Counted from the stretch's first letter, positions 1 to 12,993 are shown. The stretch is 64,000 bases of DNA from Burhinus oedicnemus (GCA_008921705.1 VFFE01009197.1:1774716-1838715); one strand, 5' to 3'. Notes: a model not told the origin generated them from the letters alone. Translations and numbers: made by a program.

Positions 1-720
1 AACATGACGCTTAAGGAGTAATGCAGTTAAACGCTTGCTTGGTTCTTCTTGGCCAAGATAAGTCAGGTTTTTAAATTGAAATTTCATCACTTAAGCCTTG
101 TGTATCTCTTCTCTGTCAATACTTTCCCTTCCCTGAATGTCATTTGAGTTCAAAGGAGAGATACAGGTACAGTTTTTCTGTATTGGAGGGAAAAAGATTG
201 GTAATATTCTATACAATGCATGTTATGTAATTTAAAAAAATAAGTCAAGGGACACTTCAGTCTAGCATTTTTCTATCCCCACCCCCAGCTGAAACTGTGT
301 TAATCTGTGTTTTCAGGATTTTGAGTTTACATTCTTCCTACTTTTACATGAACAGGAAGGATATTAGGAGATTCTTGCTCATTTTTTACTCTTATCTACA
401 CGTGTACTTTCCCTTTTTTATTTGACTGCTAGGGGTCGGCGTTCATCTCTGCAAAGCGCACTTAGTTTTAGATCTGTTCAACTGCCAGAGAATGAAATAC
501 AGATGAGAGATCAAATATTTTTTTCAATTAATTATGCTGAGGATGGTTTTGTACCGTTTGTATTCAGAGATCTGATTCAGAATGACGTGCGGTGGTAAAA
601 CATCCGATAATTCAATGGGCATGTCAGAATGCCAAGAGTTGCGTTTGGAATGGAGGCAGAGGGTGCTAAACAGTTGCTTCGTTTATTCATTAAGTTCTCA
701 CTGTAATTTTCTTAAGGCAG
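1..720 (+). other. HDAC11: HDAC11 intron (5' end outside window)
   Basis: AT-rich intron sequence with no exon recognised. The exon that should supply the first base of the Gly codon at 721 is not visible here. Confidence 0.75.
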
Positions 721-759
721 GAAAACTTGCTGTTGATAGAGGCTGGGCAATCAACGTGG
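721..759 (+). CDS. HDAC11: HDAC11 coding exon (GKLAVDRGWAINVG)
   Basis: This 39-bp exon follows a TTTTCTTAAGGCAG acceptor and ends at a GTGAGT donor (GT at 760-761). It enters with two bases completing a Gly codon and leaves one base of the next Gly codon. It encodes KLAVDRGWAINV, the strand leading into the active-site GGGFHH loop. It is very short, so gene finders could miss it. The upstream exon that should end with the first base of the Gly codon is not in bases 1-720. Confidence 0.9.
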
Positions 760-3700
760 GTGAGTACAAATGTAGTGCATTAAATGGTACTTGAAATATT
801 GTGTTTAACATCACATTATTTTCATTTAGCATGATGTGTGTTCTGTTTATAGTAACAGAAAGTGACTGGATTGTGTTTAACTAAAATCAACTCTAAAGGA
901 AAAATAAAAATCAAAAAAGTACTGGATTTGTTTTCTTATCCACAATCACCTGTATTGCTGTTGTATAATGAAATAAAATATTTTTTGGCAAGAAAAAATA
1001 ACCGGATAAAGATATGATACCATATATAAGGAAAAGTATTTGAAGTAGTGTGGAAAAAAATAAGGAAAAATGTTTGGAGTAAATGTAAATATGTCAATAA
1101 AATCTTTCAGTAAATTATAAAATAATTTTCATAGATCTTATCATTAGCTAATTTATATATTATACCAGATCAAGGGATTGGTTGATAAGCTGGAGAGCAG
1201 GCAGGGCTGTACCAGTTAGTGTCTATTTTTGGATGTGCAGTTTTTTCTGAAAAAGACATGAATGAACAAACCATGAAGAATATAGTGAATATAAATCTAC
1301 TCTCCTGCTCATAGCAAATAGCAATGCAAAACCAGCAAACTATTGAAGCAATATTTTGTGTCATGTAAAACTTAGCTGGTTGTTTTCATAGAGGTCATCA
1401 ATTCTGGGGTTTTTTTCCACTATTTCTTATACACATCTTCTACAGCATGAATATCCAATATTAAAAATTAAATAGACGTTAAAAACAAACCCAAAAGCCT
1501 GTCATATTTACTGATCTATAAAGCGAGCTTGTTAAATTTCTTGCTTAGATATTTGTAGTGGGTTTCTCAGTAAGAAGTTCTGGTTTATCATATGAAAATA
1601 TGGGGGAGGTCTAAGTAAAGAGTGTGTGTGTTTGTGTTTTAAAGAGGAATTCTTAAAGTTTCATTTGGTCTGAGTTCGCAAAAGACAATGGGACGTGCAA
1701 ATAATAACACCATAGTTCTTAGCTTGCTATTTTTTTGAGCCGGTGCTCAGCACAGAAGAGAGCTTTCCACGTGTCCTTTCCACCTGCCCTGTGATGTTAA
1801 TTGGCTTCATTAGGATGTGCTGCCTGGGGTACAGGAACCAAAGGCAACTCCAGCATGCCTTGGGGAGCTGAACTTTTACAGCGGTATGCTTTGTCTTGGA
1901 GGCACCACGTATTACATACATACGTATGTTTCTCAGTTCTTAGGGTGGTTGCTAGATGAAAGGGACAATTCCCTTTAAACTGGGCATCTGCAGATCCTTT
2001 GCCTGATGGTCTGGTAGCCCCCATGCAAGATGTGTACAGAAGCCCTGTGAGATGTTTTGTGGTGCTAGGTATGAGTTTGACAACTCTAGGCACGGTATTT
2101 GCTAAAGAAAAAAAAAAGTGCATGACATGTAAGTGATCTCTGTCTCTTTGCAAAGACCGTCTATGTTCCTTAGCATCTAGCTTTTCACCTCTTCACATTT
2201 TTATGTTTAGGGGGTGGTTTTCATCACTGTTCAAGTGACAAAGGTGGAGGATTTTGTGCATACGCAGATATCACACTGGCTATAAAGGTAAGAAGTACTC
2301 TTAAACCACTATTTTCTACTATTTGTGCAAATGGGGAAAAAAAGCCACGTAAGTTCATAAGAACAAATTTACATCTTAATAGGAGAAAATAAAGCCATCT
2401 ATAGATGGGTAGGAATAGGAAAATGGTGTGGTACTTGGTCCTGCAGAATGTAATGCATATGTAGTATTGTTAAGTGGAAAGGAAGAGTTGCAGGGGTCAG
2501 AGTTATCGATGTAAATATGAACCACTACAATTGCATTAACAACATCTTCTTGTAAAAAAAGCCACTCAAAATCAAGCCAGATCTTCTTTTTATATCCTCA
2601 ATGATAATTATCCTAGCCTTGCAGTTGAACCTGAAAATTCCACGTGAGTTTCAGTGGTTACAATCAAGACGAATGCAGAGACAGAAATCCTCTCTCTGAA
2701 TCAAGCTGCACTGTACAGTGCTCAGAGTGCTTCAAACTCATCAATAAAACTGTGAATGTCACCCAAAATAATCACTGAATACATTTGGTATTTAGCTGTT
2801 GAAATGCTGAAGCAAGAGCTTTCTGCAATTAGGGCTTCTTTTTATCAAATGTACTGTGGTATATTTGTATGCTGGAATATTCATAATGTATCAGTAATAA
2901 TCAAACATAAAAAATCTTTAGTGATTGCAGCACACTATATGACATAACATCCTAATTTCTGTATGTGGTAATTTGCAAAAAAGTAATCCACAGTGTTCCT
3001 GTCATTAAAATACAGATTAAGAAATTATAGTGAGTGAACAGTTTGTACAAAATCTTTGGGTTTTACCATGTCTATATTAAGATAGTAACTTGTCAAAGTT
3101 AAGACTCAAATAAATGAAATTTTTTTCTTTGCAGATGTGGAATAAGAAATTAATTATTACTAAAAGTGGCATTAATGCATACAGTCCCTATCGCAGGTTT
3201 TCCTAAATGCTGAGTTGTATGCCTAATGCCATCACAGTGGACTGTTGTTCCCTTCCTCCGATAGCCCCACTTGTGCTGTCATTTGTGTCTCGTGAAGTTA
3301 GCTCCTCCATCTTTTGGGACCTACACGGATCTTGCTTCACCCTGTCCCATCCCACAGTTGGTGCCGCTGCTGGTTCCACTCCAGCCTCTGACGGCGCCAG
3401 TGCCACCATCAGCTTTCTCATCCCTAGCTGGACCTGGCCTTTCCTGGCTGGTGGGTGGGGGATGCAGGGATGTATCAGCCACACTGGGGTAGGGCCAGCG
3501 TTACCACAACAGGGTGGATGATGACCCTGGGCTCCAGTGTGTCATTCGGCATCGTTGGGCATATGCCTCATTTGCAGAGTCTGCTTTGCAAGTTAGTGTG
3601 GGATGCTGTAGAAAGACAAGAAAGACGTTATCTTTTAATGTGAAATAACTAGAGCTTTTGTAATTAAATGTATTGGAATCATTTAGCCGTTTATTTGGTG

Positions 3701-6700
3701 AATGAAATGAATAGACATGCACTACATCCAAATCAGAACAGTAACATACTGTGCAAGCTTCAAGCCTCCAGTTTAATCTGTCACCTAACTTTCTCCATCT
3801 TTTTCTTTGCTTATATATTCAGTTCTTATTTGAAAGAGTACAAGGGGTGTCTAAAGCCACAATTATTGATCTGGATGCTCATCAGGTGAGTAGCCTAGCT
3901 GTATTCAGTGCTGCAGGTGTTTTGCTCAAAATACAAGTGTGTGATAAGTACCATTTTTTCTACTAGTATAAACCATCAACTCACAGAATACAGAGTTAAT
4001 CATAGATGATGGAAACTGAACAGGTTAGTTGTTTAATTATTTTATGGTCCAAAAGGCTGTTAAGCCAGTTTAATAAAATTAAACTGAGTTGTAGCTCCAT
4101 CATGTGGCTAGAGGTAAAAATATTTTTGAGTTGCGTACTGATCTGAGGCATAAGTCTCCCAAGTAGATCAGTATCCCAGAAAAAACAAGAATCTCTTGAA
4201 ACGGAATTACGGTTAGTTCAGCATGCATGATCATTCCAGCAACCTCTGCAGGGGATGAATTTGACCTTCAGTGTTTTAATGAAAAGCCTGGCTTCAGGCT
4301 AATGAAGTAAAGAATACAACTCTCTTCCACCTGGTAAAGTGATTTCCTGTGGGTACTGAGAACAAATCTCATCTTTGGTACAATTTCCAAAATAAAACCT
4401 GAAAGGAGGGAAATAGTATTTTTAGAAAAGCAGGTACTGCACCAAAACTGTGTCCAATCTGAAGCATTGAAGATAATTTAATATGTGTAAATAAACCATT
4501 TTTAAGTAATTCCATTGCAGTGAGGAAGCCTAATGGCTGCAAGTTTTCCATTTTCTATCATTTCTCTTATCTGCAAGTTAAGGCATCCTAAAACTACCAT
4601 GAAATAAGGACATAGATTATGCAGTAGAAAGGTACTTTGTGTTCATGATTCTCTTCAGCCATCTCCCTCAGGGTGTGGATTGTTTTCTGCTTTTTTGGGG
4701 TGTTTTTTGTTTTTTTAAAAACTTCTCAGAATGTATTTTGATTTTCAGATATCATACTGGTAATCTCAGTCTGCATGCTGATCCTCCCTTTCCATAATTG
4801 TTTCCTTTCCTTGGGGAAGGAGAGGTGTGTGAAGTGGTAGCTCAGCAGATCCTTTTTAAGTATGCAGATATTCTCATCTTCTAAGTGTTCCAATTCTTGG
4901 TGCATTGGCGAATTTCACCTTTTGTAAGAGAACGGTTCACCCAGAGGCTCTCGTATTCCTACATTTCTGTTCATGAACTGTTTTTGTTGATCAAGGGTGC
5001 TGAAGAAATAAGTAGGAGTTGACACTTTTTGCATAAAGAAGCATAAAAAAAAGCGATTCTGGAGCTTCCCATTCCCCTTTTCACACACATTGACTAGCTG
5101 TAGCCCAGTGATTCTTTCTTTCTTTCTTTTTTTTTTTTTTTCTGTTTGTTTGTTTCCAGGAGGGGAAGTTGTACCAGAAATATAGCTTACCTGTCTGGGG
5201 AGAGTTACAAAATGAAGATAAATTATGTAACTGAATTACAGGAGGTCTATCTGTGCAAATGTCTGTTCCTATAGTTTAAATGAAATTCTGTTGGGGGTAG
5301 GAGCTGGGGTTCTGTCTGATACACTGATTTCAACAACATTATCTTAGTGACTGCTGTGAAAAGATTATTTTATACTAGTGGAAAACAGTCTAAATGAGAG
5401 CGAAAAGAATACTTCTTAAATTCAGAAATGGAGGAGGGGGAGATATTTAGAATCTGAGTTTTCTCTTGAGTATCCACCTTTACATCCAATATGGTCTTTT
5501 TGTGGGTAATTTCTGGTGTTGAACAAAACATTAAACTGTTGGGTCTTTAGTGTTTGTAATTTTGCCAGGGATTACTTATCTCACCAAGGCTTCAGTTATC
5601 AGAAGAGCTGTAGTCTGATTTTTATTTACTTATTTATTTTTCAACCCTGGTATGCGGATATGAGTATCACTGCAGCAGTTGAAAGGGACTTTTTTTGCAC
5701 ATTTAGAAGATGAGGGATCTATTTGGTGGTCACAGTTGCTTTTGTGATGCTGCTGAAGGCAATTAGCTTCTAATTTTCGTTTATTTTTCTTTTATGTGCA
5801 ATGAGATCTATGATAATTACCTTCACAGAGATATACGGATGTTGGTTTTCGTAATACCTGTGGGCTTCAGACTGATACTGTCAAAACCCTCAAAACTCTA
5901 CACCTCAAAATGACCTTCAAGACTATAAATACAAGAATGACACGGGAGTTTTAAATATTAAATCTTCTTAGTCTTAATTTAGATTTGGCAGATTATTTAG
6001 TTCTGCATTAGTGTGCTAGGAATAGCTAACTGTAAATTTCATTCAGGGAAATGGCCATGAGAGGGACTTCATGGATGATCATCGGGTATATATTATGGAT
6101 GCATACAACAGATATATTTATCCAGGGGATGGATTTGCTAAACGTAAGTATAACTGAAATTCATATTCTGAAATAAAAAGACTTTCTGTATTGTTAAATC
6201 ATGTCTTCATTTACTAACAAGTTTCCTTGCAACAATGTTAACTAGATATTTATTTTTTTAAATTCCACCTTGAACATATGATTTTCAGTGATCACTGTGA
6301 TGTATCACAGTAGTGTTAATACGGTAGTTTTTTCTCTCACTTCTGGAATGAATTTCTGGAATGCAAGCTGTGGCTATTAGGTGGACTTTGTTAGCCTTCC
6401 ATTCAAAAGCTCATGCCACTCTTAGAACAATGAGTTAAATAATCCTTTTGATTGCGAGATAACTGTTAGAATTTAACCTTTCTCTTACAGTAGATTTATA
6501 AAAGAATTCGCTAATACTGTGTAAAAAGTTTTCGTGTTCTTTTGGAAGTTATAACATACTAAGGTGTTGTCTTTCCCATAGAATTTGTTTTAGAAGCATT
6601 TAGAAAAGAAGGTGCACTGGAATGTGAAACAAGTTGGGAAGCAAAAGGAAGCCATACAGATGTTAAGAGCTGGTGCTTGATTCTGTTGTTGTTGTTTGTT

Positions 6701-9700
6701 TTTCCCTACTGTGACGTGCCTATTGTGTCTGGTGACCTGTCACAATTAATTAGTGGCCTTTCGATGATGGTTAAATCGAAATGCAAAAGCCCAAAGTTTA
6801 TTTGATCTTTGATTCTGTTACACTGTCATTTATTGTAGGCTTCATTTGTTATCTGAATGATAGTTTACTGGGGGAGATGTTCTGCTGCTGTTGAATTTCT
6901 TCATTCTGAAAAGCCTACTTAATTTGGATTCTTGGCAAGAATTAGGTTCAGTGCATTGTACGTCTGGTTTTTAACTAGTAAAGATTTTTAAAAATTGTGA
7001 TATATATATTTCAAGGTATGAAACCAAAAACTGACCATTTAAAGCACATCATGTCTGTAAGCAGACAAATTGCAAGCAAATGAAGATTTTTGTTTTTATT
7101 TTTTTCTTAAGAAAAGCATCCCTTTATTCATGTATCAAATGGCAACGTTTTGAACACCTGGATTAAGACCAAAACAGAGTAAGGCCTTGTTAGCAAATGT
7201 GAAATGCTGAACTCGCTCTCTCCTGTGAAGCTGGGAATACTGCCATTCCCTGCCTACACGTGAAGCATGAGGCGCAGAAGGCTGCGGCCAAAGGTGTGTG
7301 AATATGTAGTTCCTTGCAGTTTACAGTAGGGTGTCTAAATAGGGGTTCAGTGGCTAAATCCTTTAAACTCTCCTGCTAGGTGACCAGGTGAAGATGAGAT
7401 CAGAGAGGGCATCTTTTTGAAGGGAGGTAGGAGCTTGAACCAGAGAGGGTAAACTAACTGATCACTGTCTCCCTGGACTTCCTACTCGTTTTCACCATGT
7501 TTCATTACGGGAGTCTCTTCTGTGCATTTTTTGCCCTGTGCACTTCATTAGGGGGGAAAAAAAGACTAGCTAACATTGCCTAGTGCTTAGCCATAAGCAT
7601 TTTGAGTCCCTAAGGGGAAGTAGTTTGGAATGACACAGAAATTTAGGAAGAGGAAAGGAGAAGATGGATGGGGAGAAGGACTAGTTCACTGAAAGGTGAG
7701 CATAAAAAGTTGACAGCTGAAACTCGAAGTTCAGGCCTTAAAAAAGCATTGCTGTTGGTCTGCAGTCACCTTAACTGTTTTCAAAGCTGTAGAAGTATAT
7801 TCACTAATTAGCAAGAGATGGACAAAAGGCTATCAAGTGCAAATCTGTATTCATTCTAACCTACAGGTCCGTCACTGTGTCCATCAGTAGTCCCTGATCT
7901 GGGTGATAACTAATCACTGTAATTCAGTGTTTTGTGGTGGAGATGAAGACAAAGACCTGCAGAGGCATGGAATTTTATTCACTATCGTCTCAGCTTTTTA
8001 ATGGCTTCATTAGAACAATACTTATTTGTTCCCCATGCTAATGTGTTTACCTCCTCCTCTAAAGCTCTATCCAGCTAGCACATTCTTTACCCTGAAGAGG
8101 CTCTAAATGCTGTTCAGAAGAGCACAGCTGTGCACTTACATGAACATTTATGTAACAATAAGAAAAAAATTCAGGAAGAATATCATAAAGAAACAAAAGT
8201 CTTTGAAACTAATGTTGATTTAAAAAAAAAAATAAAGGAAAGAGAAAGAATACTTCACTAATGTTGGAGGAGGATGGAAAGCACAAAAAACCCTACCCAG
8301 CAATCATGAGAATAAAAAGTGTCATTCTGTGGTGAATGCATTCACCACGCTTGGTGGGTGCTGAATTCACACTTAAGACTCCAAGTCATTTAATTGGAGG
8401 CATGGGGTATGGTGAGGTGGAAGTCATACTCTGAAACACTTCAGATGTAGATTTGATTAGTTCAGATTTAAAGTTACATGTAACTCCATAAAAACACCCA
8501 AAGCTAGGATGCATATCCTTGGGGTTCTTCCCTCTACCTTCTCAACCCTCCTCTTCTTCTAATGCTTTATTAGAAGCACTAGAAATAATTTGATTTAAAT
8601 TAAGGATAGCTATTTGCTCTCGTGGTAGGATTACAGGGTAAGAACGTTAAATCGAAAATGCTTGAGGCAAAGCTGAATCTTGTTATACATTCATAAAACA
8701 GTTCACATAAATTCATGATCCCTTGCTGTTAAGTTTTGAGTGTTGGGATAAAAATAAAACATCTTAATTTCTCAGTGATATTTATCTTGCGTTTCCCCCC
8801 AACTGTTTCCTCTGCAATAGCAATTCAGCTTTATTTAGGTTACTTTTAAGTTGATAATTTTCTTTATGACTTCTTTGCTGACTGGTAAATGGACATGTAG
8901 ATCAGCTGCTTTTCAATAACATTTTCCACTTGTTTCTCAGTTGGTTTTTTTTTTTTTCCCTGCATCTAATTTTCTGTCTTCAATGGAATTTTTTCAAGGT
9001 CATCGTGCTTACATTTGCTGGGAAAACAAGTAGTTGAGCAATCTTCTGTAATTGAAGGTTCCGTGAAAATGGAATGTATTTACAAACTTCCAGAAATGTT
9101 ATCTTTTTCTCTTGCTTACCTAAATCTTGCATTTTCTCCCAAAGAAATATTTTGTTTATTGAGTAACTTCAAAACATCCTTTTTTTTTTTTTTTTTAGGT
9201 GCCATAAAACGCAAGGTGGAATTAGAGTGGGGTACAGAGGATGCAGAGTATCTTCATAAGGTACATACTCATGTGGAAGGAGCATTAAATGAATTAAAAC
9301 CAGATATCATCGTTTATAATGCTGGGACTGATATTCTGGATGGTGATCCATTGGGAGGACTTGCTATTTCGCCTCAGGTGTGTATAATACTAAAATGCCT
9401 ATAGACTTTCACTCCTGGCTAGATAGCGAAGGCAGTCCTGAGAGTGACTTGTGGCGGTTTGTTAGGTGAAGGTAAAGTGCATGCTTTACACTAAACCGGA
9501 GCATTTTCCTCTTATAGATAGATCTCTGTTGCTCTTTCACCATGTTTTTTGTTATCTCTTCCTGACTAAATATTTTTGTTCTTCAGATGGCTGTTCCAGT
9601 ATCATTTGTCTTCTTTCTAAACTGTACTGATTTGGAACATCCAGACAGTAACCAGAGAGGCATATATTTTCACACTTCACCCGACTCCTCTTTTTCCTGT

Positions 9701-12700
9701 TTGGTTCTTTCTTTCTTTGTTTCTTTTACCCTCTCATAACCCATTTTACAATGTATTTCTTTTGTCACCTGTCCCCAGTATGTATCTTACGCTTAATTTC
9801 CTCTGTAGCACTCCCAGGTGTTTTAAACTGCTCTTCTGATATCTTCCAGTTCTAGCAATTTTGTGCAGCCTGTCTTGTTTATTCTTAGCAAATAAACAGA
9901 CTTTTTTCCTTTCCCTGTTCTTTTCTACACAAATATCATCTCCCTTTTTTAAGTTCAGTTTACCTTCTCTCTCCCTAGTTTGGTACCAGACTGAAATTTT
10001 GATTTATTCTGTATAGCTTATTGGAGTCTTCACCTTCCAGATACAACAGGTCTGCTTTTCTCAAAATACACGAATTTACAGATCTCTTATTTCCTCCATT
10101 TTTTTCAAATTATTCTTTCTCTGACAGTTTGTCGGTTCTCTCTCCTGTTCTCACATTTAGGTCTCTTTTAGTGTCCACCAGTTCAATACAGAAAATTGCT
10201 TTCTTGATTTGTGAGCTCTCAGATTCCCTTCTAATTGAGCCATCGCTTGATCTGTTCAGTTTTCATTCTATTTTGCAGTACTTTAGTTCTCAAATGCTTC
10301 CTTTTGCACAGAGCTGTAGTTCCTTGCTGGGTTTTATTGGCTTCCTTATGTATTTCCTCATTCTTCTTGTCTCTGTTGCTGAGCAGCCGCTTTGTTGCTT
10401 TCTGACTGCCTGCAAAATCCTTGATGGACCCAAGGTGGAAGGACTTGGAAGCCACTCTGAATCTCCAGGTGTTGTTTCCATGGCTAGGTGAAAGTCTCGA
10501 AGGAGAAAGGAAGAGCTGAGGGGCTTGGACTTGTTTGGTTTTGACCTTGGAGAGGATATGACCTGAGGTGTCAGATCTCATTTGGTGGAGCAGAGCTTTT
10601 TTGGAAAGCAGTGGCCATCGAGAGAAATGGAAGCTAGTGACAGAGGGAGAATACTTTAAGATGCTCCTTTTCAAAAATTTTTCTGCCATTTGAGAGGGAG
10701 CAGTATTAATTGCCAAGAAAAAATTGTTGCTGTAGATTGTTGGGTGCTCTGTAGGGAAAGGGACAAAATGTAGGGACGGGGAAAGAAATTATTAGTCTGG
10801 TCACAAGTAGGATGAAAGGCAAAGTGCTGTTTCTCTGCACAAACAATGGCTCAGGTCCCTGATGGAGAAGAGGTTTTTGTAGCTCAAGCCTTTGCTTTCT
10901 GATTGGATGGCAGGGTTTCTTGTCTCTCTGATCTCGTTGGCTTGGGTGTGAATGGCATGTTTCACCAAGCTTGAAATCCTAGGCTATTGGAAATGCTGAA
11001 ACGGAAGGTATTGAGCCTGGATAATTCATCTTTTCAAGGTTCATTAGTCCAGTCTTCAGTCCTACAGTTGTAGATGTCATTTGTATTTTAAAATCTTGCT
11101 ACAGTGTTAATTCTACTCAAAATTATGCCTCCTGAGTGATAGTTCTTGGTGCTTGAGGCTATAGCCAGAAAACTTGAGGTGTAGCAGTTAAATCCCTCTT
11201 ACCTTTTAAGTGGGAACTGCATCAGGCTGTCGTTTTCATTTGATGTATTTTCTTTCTTGCTAACACGCAAATGCTGGAATAAGCCCATGTATTTTCCCCT
11301 CAGTTTTTCCAGGCTCAGCCACTAGAGATGCTGGAGCAGGGATGAGGTGGTTAGTCTTGTGGGAATAGGGACTGCTTCCAGTTCTTGTGTGGTATAATGT
11401 TTATTGCATCCAGCGATGGTTCCCAAGGGACATACAGCTCATTCTGTAATTGTGTTACTTCCTTTAAGGATCTGTTCCTAATAGAATTCTTTGGTTTCCT
11501 TTGTCTTATTTCTCAGTTATTATTCCTCACTCCCATTGTTCTTTTACAGGGCTGTGTCAAACTATACAAAACCCATTACTGTTGTATGGTTTTACAAAAT
11601 ATTTTTTTCAGCTACATTTATTTGAATTTTATTCTTTCCCTTTACCATTTGTTTGTCGTCTAATTTTTTTTAACGGGAGGGTAGTATTTCTTATTGTATT
11701 TACAGTCTTCCTCTAACCAGTACTTGCATATTCATTTTGTTGTAACACTTTTGCTGCTGCTTCCTTAATTTTTTTTGCATTTGATTGCATTGTAATCCCT
11801 TTCCCGTTCTCAATCTTCTGCAGTAATTTAAATTCTGAGCTGTCCATTGTAACCTGTTGTCTATTATGTTGTTACGCTTTTTCTTTTTGAAGAGTTGTAG
11901 TGGATTATTTATGCCTCCTCTGGAACTCTCCGCTTTTACTTTTTCCACAAAAGTAGATTTTAATTTGGTTCTCACTCACTTCTGAATTCTCTCTTTTTCC
12001 CCACATGTACTTATTTCAAACCCAGGAGACTTGAAGTCTCCTGTTGTATGGGTTCAATGACAGTACAGTACCTCTTGGTCAGCAGTCCTTGTTATTTTTT
12101 GGTTCCACATCCTTCTCTATTAGTAAGAGGTTATTTAGAATTTATTTTCCTTTCTATGGATTTACCATTACTTACAATGTGCACCTCCCCCTTCAGCCAT
12201 AGATTCTTTTAGTATTAGCTTTTATTAAAGAAATTGGATGCTTGTAATTCAACTAGTGATAGTGAACGTGTAAAACTGGATTTGAATTTTTGGTTCTTCT
12301 GTAGGTTTGTGAAATCTTGATCAAGTTGCCAGACCCTTGTCAGGGGGTGCTATGCAAGTTGAGCACAAACTAAAGCACTTTGAATTCAGATAATCTTTCC
12401 TAGTCTTGATTCATCCCCTGTAGAATGGAGTGAACATTTCTAAACTTTGTAGTCAGTTTAGACTTCATGGCCTTTGAGCAGGAATTCTTCTAGGAATTTA
12501 TGCTAAAGACTGTGTTCTCTAAAACCAAGTCAAGGATTTTCCTTTTTTTTTTTTTAATGATTATGCATGTAAACCTGCTAACGGGACTCTTAAATGAATT
12601 TTTTATTCCTGTTGTAAAATGTAGGGCTTAATCACTTACTAAGCATCCAATACTATATATTCATAAACCATAGGCTAGAACTGAAATATACTTATATCAC

Positions 12701-12993
12701 AACACTTTTTTTTTTTATTTATTTTATATGTGTGACTTGTAAACTTGCAGGGAATTGTGAAGAGAGATGAAGTCGTGTTCAAGGCTGCCAGAAGCCGCAG
12801 AATCCCAATCCTGATGGTGACATCTGGAGGCTACCAGAAGAGGACAGCGCGGATTATTGCTGATTCCATCCTCAATTTGCACAACCTGGGGCTTATTGAC
12901 AAGGAGCTAGCAACCAGTGGAGCTGAAAATCCCAGGGTAGAACAAATGATTAGAGACTCTACTAAAGACTTAACCAACTTGTCACTGCAATGA
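721..12993 (+). CDS. HDAC11: Histone deacetylase 11, C-terminal 231 residues (six exons)
   Basis: HDAC11 is the only class IV zinc-dependent deacetylase. It is known as an efficient lysine de-fatty-acylase as well as a weak deacetylase. Six exons, 721-759, 2211-2287, 3823-3885, 6047-6143, 9199-9377 and 12751-12993, have AG/GT borders and compatible phases and give one open frame ending in TGA. Visible signature elements in order are GWAINVGGGFHHCSSD (tandem active-site His), DLDAHQ (zinc-ligand Asp and His), GNGHERDF, KRKVELEWGTED, YNAGTDILDGDPLGG (zinc-ligand Asp) and SGGYQKRTARIIADSI (catalytic Tyr). Human HDAC11 has 347 residues, so about one third (N-terminus and promoter) lies upstream of base 1. 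All catalytic residues expected in this part are present and no frameshift or stop is seen, so the gene appears functional. The last ~35 residues look lineage-specific. Identification is from recognised family motifs, not a search. Confidence 0.96.
760..2210 (+). other. HDAC11: HDAC11 intron
   Basis: Non-coding. It is AT-rich up to about 1,730, then more GC-balanced at about 1,740-2,100. The short minus-strand ORFs there show no recognisable domain. Confidence 0.8.
2211..2287 (+). CDS. HDAC11: HDAC11 coding exon with active-site HH
   Basis: The acceptor is TTTATGTTTAG and the donor is GTAAGA at 2288. The first two bases complete the split Gly codon, then 25 codons follow. The product contains GGFHHCSSDKGGGFCAYAD. 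The adjacent histidines correspond to the general acid/base His pair of zinc-dependent deacetylases, and the Gly-rich segment lines the catalytic pocket. Confidence 0.95.
2288..3822 (+). other. HDAC11: HDAC11 intron with a GC-richer island at 3,210-3,610
   Basis: Mostly AT-rich. Bases about 3,210-3,610 are clearly GC-richer and carry overlapping ORFs on both strands (104 codons +, 93 codons -) with no recognised domain. An old unclassified insertion is possible. Confidence 0.75.
3823..3885 (+). CDS. HDAC11: HDAC11 coding exon with DLDAHQ zinc-ligand motif
   Basis: A 63-bp exon of exactly 21 codons (phase 0 in and out) between TATATTCAG and GTGAGT. It encodes FLFERVQGVSKATIIDLDAH plus Gln. 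The Asp and His of DLDAHQ are two of the three zinc ligands in this enzyme family. Confidence 0.95.
3886..6046 (+). other. HDAC11: HDAC11 intron
   Basis: Non-coding, AT-rich, with pyrimidine and T-rich tracts near 4,690-4,720 and 5,113-5,142. No repeat family recognised. Confidence 0.8.
6047..6143 (+). CDS. HDAC11: HDAC11 coding exon (GNGHERDF...)
   Basis: This 97-bp exon follows CATTCAG and ends before GTAAGT. It encodes GNGHERDFMDDHRVYIMDAY and continues to a Pro-Gly-Asp turn and FAK, leaving one base of the next Arg codon. GNGHERDF directly continues the zinc-ligand loop in HDAC11 orthologues. Confidence 0.94.
6144..9198 (+). other. HDAC11: HDAC11 intron
   Basis: Non-coding, about 3 kb, AT-rich, with a T16 tract at the acceptor end (9181-9196). 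No repeat family recognised with confidence. Confidence 0.8.
9199..9377 (+). CDS. HDAC11: HDAC11 coding exon with NAGTD zinc-ligand loop
   Basis: A long T tract (9181-9196) and AG precede this 179-bp exon; GTGTGT follows. Two bases complete the split Arg codon, then 59 codons follow. It encodes RKVELEWGTED, a variable helix, and IVYNAGTDILDGDPLGGL, which supplies the third zinc-ligand Asp. The reading frame is also open upstream into the intron, but the T tract marks the true acceptor. Confidence 0.94.
9378..12750 (+). other. HDAC11: HDAC11 intron (longest seen here)
   Basis: About 3.4 kb of non-coding sequence. The part from about 10,400 to 11,000 is GC-richer than its flanks. ORFs up to 161 codons at 10,021-10,716 occur on both strands and show no recognisable domain. 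Confidence 0.8.
12751..12993 (+). CDS. HDAC11: HDAC11 terminal coding exon with catalytic Tyr
   Basis: The acceptor AAACTTGCAG precedes 80 codons and a TGA stop. GIVKRDEVVFKAARSRRIPI leads to MVTSGGYQKRTARIIADSI, which carries the transition-state-stabilising Tyr. After ILNLHNLGLI the tail (about residues 46-80 of the exon) is polar and ends in SLQ. I do not recognise this tail as conserved in mammals, where the C-terminus is Pro/Ser-rich. Confidence 0.95.
   Translation, partial: GIVKRDEVVFKAARSRRIPILMVTSGGYQKRTARIIADSILNLHNLGLIDKELATSGAENPRVEQMIRDSTKDLTNLSLQ

Noticed and set aside
582..794. 70-codon ORF around HDAC11 exon 721-759
   Set aside because: Only 721-759 is exon; flanking codons are intron read-through across clear splice sites.
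9015..9404. Extended 129-codon ORF reading into HDAC11 exon 9199-9377
   Set aside because: The first ~60 codons are intron ending in a T tract and AG. Only the spliced part matches HDAC11.
10021..10716. ORFs of 156 (+) and 161 (-) codons in the last HDAC11 intron
   Set aside because: They lie opposite each other in an intron and lack domain features; likely chance.
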